This document shows, piece after piece, positions 1 to 6,195 of a stretch of DNA of 9,575 nucleotides (position 1 is the first letter of the stretch; each line of letters opens with the position of its first letter). The notes under the pieces were generated by a model. The model searched no databases, was not told the origin of the DNA, and saw only the letters and a list, made by a program, of their open reading frames with translations. Position numbers and translations under genes: made by a program. Origin of the DNA: Anaerolineaceae bacterium UBA6086 (GTDB lineage Bacteria; Chloroflexota; Anaerolineae; Anaerolineales; Anaerolineaceae); NCBI GenBank assembly GCA_002436005.1, contig DIXG01000051.1, forward strand, positions 1 to 9,575, in the 5' to 3' direction.

Positions 1-848
1 TTGGTCTGTTAGTCGATAAAAATGGCTTTCCATTGGGTTTACATAGCTTTGAGGGTAATAAAGCTGAAACAAAGACCCTGTTACCTGTTATAGAGGCTTT
101 TCAGGCTCAACATAAGCTCTCCAAGGTTACCATTGTGGCTGATGCAGCCATGCTCAGCGTATCCAATCTTGAAGCCCTTTCAAATGTTGGTTATACATAC
201 ATTGTTGGATCTAGACTGCATAAAGTACCTTATGCCATTGCCGAGTATCAGAAGAATGGTGAATTGAGTGACCAGCAGATTGTGACGATGCAACAGGATG
301 ACTACCGGATAATCTATCAGTATCGTGCCAAACGAGCTGCATTGGATCTCCGCAACATAGAGAAACAGGTCTCCAAAGCGATGAAAGCCATTAATGGTCA
401 AATACCGGCCAGCAGGATGAAATTTGTGAGCGTAAGCCCAAAGAGTAAACAACTCAACCAGAAACTGATCGATAAGGCCAGGGCTCTTGCGGGTATCAAA
501 GGGTATGTGACTAATCTCGATATCAAAGATGAGGATGTGATTGCTTGCTATCACCAACTATTTCAGATCGAAGCAACTTTCCGCATGGCCAAATCAGATC
601 TGAGAGCTAGGCCAATCTATCATAGAAAGCGAGATTCTATTGAGGCGCATCTGACAATTGTTTTGGCAGCTTTGGCAATTAGCAGAAGAATTGAGCATCA
701 GACCGGGATCAGTATCAAGCAGTTCGTGAAATTGCTTCGTCCAATCCGCTCAGGAATTGTAACCATTAACGGAAAAGAGGTGCTGGCGGAACCAGACGTT
801 CCAGAAACGGTGAAAAAATTATTATTTCGCCTATCTTCAGGACACTAG
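1..848 (+). CDS. IS1634-type DDE transposase, 3' part (5' end outside the window)
   Basis: Catalyses cut-and-paste movement of an insertion sequence. The reading frame (codons in phase with position 3) is already open at the left edge, so the N-terminus and the first catalytic Asp lie outside the window. A TTG at 33 could be mistaken for a start but is internal: the codons before it continue the family pattern 'D..GFPL.LHSFEGNKAET'. The second catalytic Asp is in VADAAMLS (codon 141-143). The catalytic Glu is in QIEATFR (570-572), followed by K..L..RPIYH and an aliphatic helix beginning EAHLTIVLAALAI, which is typical of the IS1634 branch of the IS4 superfamily. The ORF ends normally at TAG 846-848, so no lesion is seen in this part. 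Base composition is clearly more AT-rich than the genes to the right, as expected for transferred DNA. The terminal inverted repeat cannot be defined because the left end is missing. Family call fairly sure; exact IS name unknown. Confidence 0.85.
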   Translation, partial: GLLVDKNGFPLGLHSFEGNKAETKTLLPVIEAFQAQHKLSKVTIVADAAMLSVSNLEALSNVGYTYIVGSRLHKVPYAIAEYQKNGELSDQQIVTMQQDDYRIIYQYRAKRAALDLRNIEKQVSKAMKAINGQIPASRMKFVSVSPKSKQLNQKLIDKARALAGIKGYVTNLDIKDEDVIACYHQLFQIEATFRMAKSDLRARPIYHRKRDSIEAHLTIVLAALAISRRIEHQTGISIKQFVKLLRPIRSGIVTINGKEVLAEPDVPETVKKLLFRLSSGH

Positions 849-865
849 TTTGAGAAACTCTGGAG

Positions 866-942
866 ACTCCCTACTCCCTACTCCCTACTCCCTAATCCCC
901 ACTCCCCATTCTCCATTCTCCATTCTCTATTCCCAAATCCCG
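866..942. repeat. Heptanucleotide tandem repeat tract (11 in-phase units), G4-prone
   Basis: Eleven consecutive 7-base units stay in perfect phase: four exact ACTCCCT (866-893), then AATCCCC, ACTCCCC, ATTCTCC twice, ATTCTCT, ATTCCCA and AATCCCG. Units at the left are identical and those at the right drift progressively. The plus strand is almost all pyrimidine apart from the leading A. The minus strand carries six runs of three or four G (opposite 869-907) separated by 3-4 bases, which fits the usual G-quadruplex pattern. The tract starts 17 bases after the transposase stop and ends just before the leader of the transporter gene. It resembles the short tandem heptamer repeats (STRR) described in filamentous cyanobacteria. 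Confidence 0.9.
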
Positions 943-951
943 GTTTCATTA

Positions 952-957
952 TATAAT
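952..957 (+). promoter_or_regulatory. Possible -10 box (TATAAT) ahead of the symporter cluster
   Basis: An exact TATAAT lies in an AT-rich stretch 61 bases before the symporter start codon, right after the heptad tract. No convincing -35 hexamer sits 16-18 bases upstream, because that space is occupied by the last heptads. A TTGACT at 962-967 has no matching -10 box at the proper distance. This is a weak call based on one hexamer and location. Confidence 0.25.
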
Positions 958-1018
958 ATACTTGACTAACAAATGAATAATTCTCACGCATCCAATCAAT
1001 GAAAAGAGGACAATTGCC

Positions 1019-2341
1019 ATGAAATCTGACCGCTTAAAATCATTTAATTATGCTATTGGGATGTTTGGCACCTCCATCCCCATCAACCTGCTGAAGACCT
1101 TTGCGGCAGCCTTTTTTGTAAAAGATCTCGGCCTGATCACCGCTGCCCAGTGGGCATCGGTGCTCTTCATCTACACCTTCATTGATGCCATCGACAACCC
1201 GGTCTATGGCTTTCTCTCGGACCGCACCCGCACCAAGTGGGGTCGCCGAAAGCCCTGGCTAGTGATCGGCACACCGCTGCTGGTATTGGGGCTAATTGCC
1301 TTCTATTCACCCTTATCCTTTCTCAGCGGGGGTTCAGCCCTCGCCTGGGTGATGCTGTTCTATATCTTCACAGGTACGCTGGATTCAGTCATTAACGCCA
1401 ACTATGCTGCTCTCTTCCCCGAGATCTTCCCGGATGATGTCAGCCGTGCCAAGACCAACGCCCTCCGCCAGGCATTTCAACTGGTGGCAATGATCATCAG
1501 CATCGCCCTCACCCCTATCGTGGCAGACAAACTTGGCTTCAGCCTGACCGCCATCATTTACGGCATCCTGGGCGGTGTGGTGATTCTGTATATGGCATTC
1601 ACCAGCAAAGAAAGACCAGTCGAACCGGATGAGAAAAAGCCGCAGCTGTGGGACAGCATCAAGACCCTGGTCACAAACTGGAAATTCTGGATTGCTGGTT
1701 TTGCCAACGCCTTCTATAGCGCCACGATGTCCCTCGTCATGGCAGCCCTACCCTTCTATGCCGATTACAAACTGGGCATCAGCAGCCTGCAGCAGACGAT
1801 CCTCTTCGCCACCGTCCTGCTGATCGCTATCGGCAGTGTGGCAATCTGGGCAGCACTGGTGCGAAAATTTTCGCTCATCCCGGTCTGGCGGGCTGCCCTG
1901 ATCGCGCTGACCCTATCCTTCATCCCCCTCTATTTTGCCAACACCTTTATCATGGCGATCGTGTGCAGTGCGCTGGTCGGTTTTGGCTTTGCCGGCGTGA
2001 TCACAACCATGGACCTGGTGCACGCCAAGATCATGGATGAAGACCGACTCAAACACGACGTACGCCGTGAGGGCATTATCGCCAACGCCCTGGGCTTCAT
2101 GAACCGCCTGAACGGGCTGTTCACCAGCCTCGCTTTTCTCCTGGTGACCCGCTTCTTCGGCTTTGTCAGCGGCGAACAACCCGGCCCACAGCCCGACCAG
2201 GCTGCCCTCTTCCTGCTGACCGTCTTCCCCTTCGTGCTCTCAGCCATCAGCGTTGTGTTTGCCTTTATTTTGAAATTTCCCCAGCTGCCCTCAGAACCAA
2301 CCGATTATTCAGACTATTTGGAAACTGAAATTCTCGAGTAA
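1019..2341 (+). CDS. GPH-family (MelB-like) sugar:cation symporter
   Basis: Inner-membrane secondary transporter of the glycoside-pentoside-hexuronide:cation symporter family within the MFS fold, expected to import a glycoside or related solute with Na+ or H+. The 440 residues suit the family and contain about twelve hydrophobic segments. The family signature lies in helix 2 and the following loop: DAIDNPVYG at residues 56-64, then SDRTRTKWGRRKPW at 67-80. In MelB the cation-binding pair is D..ND (DxxxD). Here the order is D56-A-I-D59-N60, so the second Asp is shifted by one, which may affect ion choice. The ATG is supported by AGAGGA at 1005-1010, 8 bases upstream. The esterase gene follows after 9 bases, so co-transcription is likely. 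Substrate cannot be named. Family call is firm. Confidence 0.93.
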   Translation: MKSDRLKSFNYAIGMFGTSIPINLLKTFAAAFFVKDLGLITAAQWASVLFIYTFIDAIDNPVYGFLSDRTRTKWGRRKPWLVIGTPLLVLGLIAFYSPLSFLSGGSALAWVMLFYIFTGTLDSVINANYAALFPEIFPDDVSRAKTNALRQAFQLVAMIISIALTPIVADKLGFSLTAIIYGILGGVVILYMAFTSKERPVEPDEKKPQLWDSIKTLVTNWKFWIAGFANAFYSATMSLVMAALPFYADYKLGISSLQQTILFATVLLIAIGSVAIWAALVRKFSLIPVWRAALIALTLSFIPLYFANTFIMAIVCSALVGFGFAGVITTMDLVHAKIMDEDRLKHDVRREGIIANALGFMNRLNGLFTSLAFLLVTRFFGFVSGEQPGPQPDQAALFLLTVFPFVLSAISVVFAFILKFPQLPSEPTDYSDYLETEILE

Positions 2342-2350
2342 AGGAAAAAA

Positions 2351-3133
2351 ATGGCTCTCATTCGTCTTGACCACACACCTGAAACCGTCAAGGTTTGCCA
2401 GCCGCTGTATGTGATCCTGCCCGATCCGGGCAGGATAGGCGGTATCCCCCTATCTGACCGAAAGGTGCTCTACCTGTTGCACGGCCTCAGCGACGACGGC
2501 AGCGCCTGGCAGCGCTACACCAGCATCGAAACGCTTGCCTATGATTATGGTCTGGTGGTCGTCATGCCCTCTGTCGGACGCAGCTTCTATACCGACCTGC
2601 CCAACGGTCAGCAGTATTTCACCTACCTCACCCAGGAACTGCCGCAATATCTGAAGGATGTGTTTGGCCTGGACCCTAAACGGGAAGACACCTTCATCGC
2701 TGGCAATTCGATGGGCGGTTATGGCGCCTTCAAAGCGGCTTTTCACCATCCTGAAAGATTTGCTGCCGCCCTCAGCCTGTCGGGGGTGTTAGCGATTGAC
2801 ATCCTCAAAATCGATCCGGATGATGAGCGGAAAAATGAATTCAGGTTGATCTTCGGAGACCTGACCCAGCTCTCCGGCACCTCGCATGATCCCTTGTTCT
2901 GGCTGAACAATGCCGCAGAACAGTCTGCTGACCTGCCGCGCCTGTTTGTTGCCTGCGGTAAGCAGGACGACCTCTATCCCGTCAACCAGATGTTCAAAGC
3001 AGCCTGCGACCAGCTCAGCGTGCCGCTGGATTATTACGAAGAAGACGGCCAGCACGACTGGCATTTCTGGGATAAGCACATCAAACGTTTCCTGAAAATC
3101 GTTTTGGGAGCCAACACACAAGCCGGATCCTGA
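2351..3133 (+). CDS. EstD/FrmB-type alpha/beta-hydrolase esterase
   Basis: Serine esterase of the esterase D / S-formylglutathione hydrolase-like group (260 residues, a normal length), probably cytoplasmic because no signal peptide is visible. An oxyanion-side HG motif is in YLLHGLSDDGSAW (residues 41-53). The nucleophile is S120 in the elbow G118-N-S-M-G-G. The likely acid is D206 (or D207) in ACGKQDDLY, and the base is H235 in GQHDWHFW. The family hydrolyses short acyl esters such as acetyl esters of sugars or S-formylglutathione. Which substrate is used here is not visible, but the symporter in front and the PHP hydrolase behind suggest deacylation of an imported compound. AAGGA (2341-2345) starts at the last base of the symporter stop and lies 5 bases before the ATG, suggesting translational coupling. 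Confidence 0.9.
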   Translation: MALIRLDHTPETVKVCQPLYVILPDPGRIGGIPLSDRKVLYLLHGLSDDGSAWQRYTSIETLAYDYGLVVVMPSVGRSFYTDLPNGQQYFTYLTQELPQYLKDVFGLDPKREDTFIAGNSMGGYGAFKAAFHHPERFAAALSLSGVLAIDILKIDPDDERKNEFRLIFGDLTQLSGTSHDPLFWLNNAAEQSADLPRLFVACGKQDDLYPVNQMFKAACDQLSVPLDYYEEDGQHDWHFWDKHIKRFLKIVLGANTQAGS

Positions 3134-3142
3134 GGAGGCGCT

Positions 3143-4459
3143 GTGGAAAAACACATCCAACTCGAATATTTTGTTCCCCATGAAAAAGAGGGACACTATC
3201 TGACATTGCCCTTCCAGATGCCGGAAAACATTGCCGAGTTCTCGCTCAGTTATCACTACCAAAAGGATCAGGTTGAGCCAATCCAGGTTGAGAATGGCAC
3301 ATTTCTCTCTTCACGGCAGATCAACATCCTCGACCTGGGTTTAGTCGGTCCGAATGGTGAGCAGGTGGGCGCATCCGGGTCGGATAAGAGCGCCTTTACG
3401 CTCAGCGCCCTTGAAGCCACACCGGGATATACCCCAACGCTGCTCACAGCAGGCGAATGGCAGATCATTGTTGGCGCCTACAAGATCGCACCGGAGGGCG
3501 TGAGTGTCCTTTACGACCTGACCTTCACCGCCAAAAGCCCGCTGCATTTGCGGGGTGATATCCACACCCACACCCACGCATCCGATGGGGTTCTGTCCGC
3601 CTCAGAGCTGGCAGTTCACGCCCTGCGCCACGGGTTGGATTTCCTGGCAATCACCGACCACAACCAGATCGCAAAATCAGACCAGTTGCCCAGAATCGCT
3701 GGAATCACGCTGATTCCCGGGGTGGAGTGGACGCATTACCAGGGGCATGCCAATTTTCTGGGCACAGACCAGCCCTACGATGAACCCTTCTTCACCAACA
3801 CCCCCGAAGATGCCCGTTCGCGTTTTGTTTCCGCCCGGGAACGTGGCGCACTGATCATCATCAATCATCCCTTTGGCGAGGGTTGTGAATTCCAATTTGA
3901 CCTCAACCAGCTGACCTTTGACTGCATGGAAATTTGGAACGGACCCATGCGCGAGAGCAATTTGAGGGCTGTCGGGTTGTGGCAGTCTCTCCTCGCCAGC
4001 GGCAAGAAAATTCCGGCTGTGGGCGGCAGCGATTACCACAGAGACAATCTCTTCCAGATCCTCGGCGGGCCGTGCATGGGCGTGTATGCTCTCAGCCGAT
4101 CCCGCGAAGATATATTATCAGCCTTGCGAGCCGGACACAGCTACATCACCTTTGCGCCGCAGGGTCCGCAGGTTGAGATTTCGGCTGGCGATGCGATCAT
4201 GGGGGATTCGGTTAATTGGCAGCCAGGCACATACCTGTCGATTTCAGCACAAGGTTTGAAAAATGGGGATATCCTGCGTGCCGTCACCGCCCAGGATAGC
4301 ACTGACGTGTTCCAAGCGACCAGTGACGGGAAGGTGACTCTTGAAATTCCTATCGCAGCACCGGGGTTTATGCGCATTGAGATTCATCGCACCTTCCTGC
4401 CCGGAATCCCGCCCCTGCCAGCGCTGATTTCCAACCCAATTTACTTTGATTCCGATTAA
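3143..4459 (+). CDS. CehA/McbA-type PHP-domain metallohydrolase
   Basis: Metal-dependent hydrolase of the PHP superfamily, CehA/McbA type, 438 residues. Residues 1 to about 135 form a non-catalytic beta-rich N-terminal region. The PHP domain follows with its metal ligands in order: H141-T-H143 in RGDIHTHTHASDG, D172-H173 in ITDHN, E195 in PGVEW, H202 in GHANFLG, H242 in INHPFGEG, and D297 with H299 in GGSDYH. Residues from about 340 form a C-terminal beta-rich tail. The family includes enzymes that cleave phosphoesters, and its namesakes act on carbaryl-type carbamates. Most members are uncharacterised, so the substrate here is open. The start is GTG at 3143, chosen because AGGAGG (3133-3138) stands 4 bases upstream and overlaps the esterase stop. 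No signal peptide. Fits as the third gene of an uptake-and-hydrolysis operon. Confidence 0.88.
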   Translation: MEKHIQLEYFVPHEKEGHYLTLPFQMPENIAEFSLSYHYQKDQVEPIQVENGTFLSSRQINILDLGLVGPNGEQVGASGSDKSAFTLSALEATPGYTPTLLTAGEWQIIVGAYKIAPEGVSVLYDLTFTAKSPLHLRGDIHTHTHASDGVLSASELAVHALRHGLDFLAITDHNQIAKSDQLPRIAGITLIPGVEWTHYQGHANFLGTDQPYDEPFFTNTPEDARSRFVSARERGALIIINHPFGEGCEFQFDLNQLTFDCMEIWNGPMRESNLRAVGLWQSLLASGKKIPAVGGSDYHRDNLFQILGGPCMGVYALSRSREDILSALRAGHSYITFAPQGPQVEISAGDAIMGDSVNWQPGTYLSISAQGLKNGDILRAVTAQDSTDVFQATSDGKVTLEIPIAAPGFMRIEIHRTFLPGIPPLPALISNPIYFDSD

Positions 4460-4510
4460 TGACCACCTGCGGCTTATTCGGGCGATAATTTACCATTCGA
4501 GAGGTACTCC

Positions 4511-5723
4511 ATGAACTTAAATGTTCTCGCAATTTAAACAGAGGAATGGATTCATTACCTCTGCGTGCAGATTCCAACCCGACGACTGGGCAGTGAGGGC
4601 AACCGCCAGGCGTCCGCCTTTTTGATGATTGGATTAAGGCTCAGGGGCTTGAATTGGAACGGCAGCCTTTTGACTGCCACGATTGGCAGGGTGGAGGTGC
4701 CAGCCTTACCGTGAATGGCGTGCCTTTTGAGGTTTTTCGCAGCCCGCATTCGCTTGGCTGCGAGGTGCAGGGGACCCTTGTGGTCGCCGACACTTTGGAA
4801 GGCCTGCAATCGCTGGATGCGCGCGCCAAGCTCCTGCTCTTACGCGGCGAGATCGCTGCCACCCAGCTGATGCCCACCAATTTTCCTTATTACTATCCAG
4901 ACGAACACCGTGCCATCTATGACGCCTTGCTGGCAGCCGGACCTGCTGCCATCCTGACGGCAACCTCGCGCTGCCCGGGTATTGCCGGGGCGCAGTAGCC
5001 GGTGCAGATGATCGAAGACGGCAATTTTGATATCCCTTCGGTCTATCTGAGCGAAGAAGAGGGCTTGCGCCTGGCAGCCTTTATCGGCAGTCAGGCAGTG
5101 CTCACCTCTCATGCCGAGCGAATTCCCTCCCACGGCTGGAACAGCGTTGCCAGGTTGAACCCGTCTGCCCACCGCAAGGTGATCCTGTGTGTGCACATCG
5201 ACACCAAGCACAACACACCCGGCGTGTTGTCGAGCGTGCCGGGGGTCATCACGCTGATGCTGCTGGCAGAACTGCTGAAGGAACACCCCTGCCGGGGCGG
5301 GGTGGAAATCGTGTGTATGAACGGTGAAGATCATTACGCGGCTAAAGGTGAAACCGTGTATATGGAAACCATTCCGAAAAGGCTCTCTGAGATAGGGTTG
5401 GTCATCAACCTGGACGGATTGGGCTATGTGGGAAGCCAGACAGCATTTTCAATGTATGAGTGCCCGGATGAGCTCGCCGCACTGATCCGCCAAACTTTGG
5501 CAGGACACGACAGCCTGTGCGAAGGTGAAGCCTGGTATCAGGGCGACCACACGATGTTCTTGCAGCTGGGTTGCCTTGTGTTGCTCTCACCACGCATGAC
5601 CTGGCTGGCATCATGTCCGGGATCACCCACACCCCCAAAGACAGCCCGGACAAGGTGGATCCATCCGCTCTGGCACAGGCTGCCGTGGCGTTGAGGGACC
5701 TGCTGCATGCGTTGGATGGATAA
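4511..5723 (+). pseudogene. Decayed M28-type zinc metallopeptidase gene (multiple lesions)
   Basis: Remains of an M28-type (aminopeptidase/carboxypeptidase-like) gene. The original start was probably ATG 4511, with GAGAGG at 4499-4504 placed 6 bases before it. Four lesions appear: TAA at 4535-4537 after eight codons; a missing T in the T-run 4619-4623, where IPTRRLGSEGNRQ changes frame into FDDWIKAQGL; TAG at 4996-4998, flanked by same-frame homologous protein; and a missing C near 5574-5575, after which VALTTHDLAGIMSGITHT continues in another frame to TAA 5721-5723. Repaired, the product is about 404 residues. Surviving catalytic traces are VHID (about 5194-5205), NGEDHYAAKGE (5320-5352) and QGDHTMF. 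The position where the family has a metal-bridging Asp-Asn (DN-SG pattern) reads VLSSVPG, so an Asp ligand is gone too. It follows the PHP gene by 51 bases and was probably the last gene of that operon. Confidence 0.85.
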
Positions 5724-5751
5724 AGGTTGATTGAAGTCTACGCTCAATTCC

Positions 5752-5800
5752 GTCATTGCAAGGAAGCCCCCCGGATGGCGACGAAGCAATCTCGCCTTTC
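5752..5800 (+). repeat. Palindromic repeat B, copy 1
   Basis: First copy of a 48-49 base element beginning GTCATTGC and ending CGAAGCAATCTCGCCTTTC. Its ends ATTGC and GCAAT can pair. The second copy is at 8016-8063 in the same orientation, with a variable centre and conserved flanks. This is the type of dispersed REP-like intergenic palindrome seen in many bacterial genomes. It lies 28 bases after the pseudogene stop. Confidence 0.8.
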
Positions 5801-5827
5801 TTTGCAAATGGACCAACCACAACTACT

Positions 5828-5875
5828 GCGGACTAACACCAGCCCTATCGGGCGAGGTGCAGGGTCCGCACTCCG
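5828..5875 (+). repeat. Palindromic repeat A, copy 1 (nested hairpin)
   Basis: The best preserved copy of a 47-48 base element. It folds as three nested stems: GCGGAC (5828-5833) with GTCCGC (5864-5869), CACC (5837-5840) with GGTG (5856-5859), and GCCC (5842-5845) with GGGC (5850-5853) around the loop TATC. It ends with CACTCCG. Further copies are at 7960-8006 and 8091-8137, and a minimal form is at 7859-7880. Confidence 0.85.
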
Positions 5876-5882
5876 AATTTTT

Positions 5883-5910
5883 GTCATCGCGAGCGCAGCG
5901 TGGCGATCTC
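5883..5910 (+). repeat. Palindromic repeat C, copy 1
   Basis: A 28-base element starting GTCATCGCGAGCGCAGCG, with ends ATCGC and GCGAT able to pair. It follows repeat A after 7 bases. The same A-then-C order recurs at 7859-7916, so A and C seem to travel as a composite unit. Confidence 0.75.
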
Positions 5911-6004
5911 TTCTTTGATCCGTTAAAAGAAAAGGGTCAGCTAACGGATGCGGGAAATCCACTTTGCAACCTGACCCAACACTAAATCTTGCTGTCTTTC
6001 CGAT

Positions 6005-6010
6005 TATAAT
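6005..6010 (+). promoter_or_regulatory. Possible -10 box (TATAAT) ahead of the GH13 gene
   Basis: An exact TATAAT in an AT-rich patch 185 bases before the GH13 start. No good -35 box is seen at 16-18 bases. If used, the transcript would have a long leader containing the 12-bp hairpin at 6118-6145. Weak evidence. Confidence 0.2.
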
Positions 6011-6022
6011 TATCCCCACACC

Positions 6023-6195
6023 ATGACACACCCATCCCCCCTTGAACCCCTCACGATAAAAATGCCATCAGCCGGCTGGCACAAATCAGCACCGGCGAAG
6101 ACCGGGACTTTATCCTGCTGGTTGGCAGCCTTTGCTGCCAACCAGGAAAAAGTCTTACCAAAATATTTCTTTTAGTCGCAAATAAGGAGCGAAAT
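6023..6195 (+). pseudogene. Possible remnant of an unrecognised short or truncated ORF
   Basis: An ATG at 6023 opens a 50-codon frame (MTHPSPLEPLTIK...) that ends at TAG 6173-6175. After the A-run at 6056-6060, the frame one base over reads NAISRLAQISTGEDRDF and ILLVGSL with ordinary coding-type codons, and stays open into the GH13 start. Adding one A would join the two parts, as in the pseudogene just upstream. I do not recognise the protein. It may be the head of a lost gene or chance. The 12-bp hairpin at 6118-6145 falls inside it, which argues against a functional coding role for that part. Confidence 0.2.
6118..6145 (+). promoter_or_regulatory. Perfect 12-bp stem hairpin upstream of the GH13 gene
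   Basis: CTGGTTGGCAGC (6118-6129), loop CTTT (6130-6133), then GCTGCCAACCAG (6134-6145): a perfect 12-bp inverted repeat with a four-base loop. It ends 50 bases before the GH13 start codon. The following bases are GAAAAAG, not a T-run, so it is not a rho-independent terminator for the plus strand. The minus strand has no T-run at the right place either. It could act as a repressor operator or as a leader RNA structure. Confidence 0.6.

Noticed and set aside
180..557. Minus-strand open frame of 125 codons inside the transposase
   Set aside because: It lies wholly antisense to a well-recognised transposase frame and shows no family motif or ribosome site.
962..990. TTGACT at 962-967 as a -35 box for the symporter
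   Set aside because: No -10-like hexamer lies 16-18 bases downstream, and the good TATAAT is upstream of it.
4996..4998. In-frame TAG as a possible pyrrolysine codon or programmed readthrough
   Set aside because: The same gene has another nonsense codon and two frameshifts, there is no known pyrrolysine use in M28 peptidases, and no pylT-like tRNA is seen. Pseudogenisation explains it better.
5752..5910. CRISPR array
   Set aside because: The repeats are of three different kinds with irregular spacing and lengths, and there are no uniform spacers and no cas genes.
5727..6031. Several overlapping open frames of 60-90 codons on both strands in the repeat region
   Set aside because: They are made of the palindromic repeat sequence itself, recur in several frames, and have no motif or ribosome binding site.
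6118..6160. Rho-independent terminator at the 12-bp hairpin
   Set aside because: No T-run follows on the plus strand (GAAAAAG follows) or on the minus strand, so termination by the standard mechanism is unlikely.
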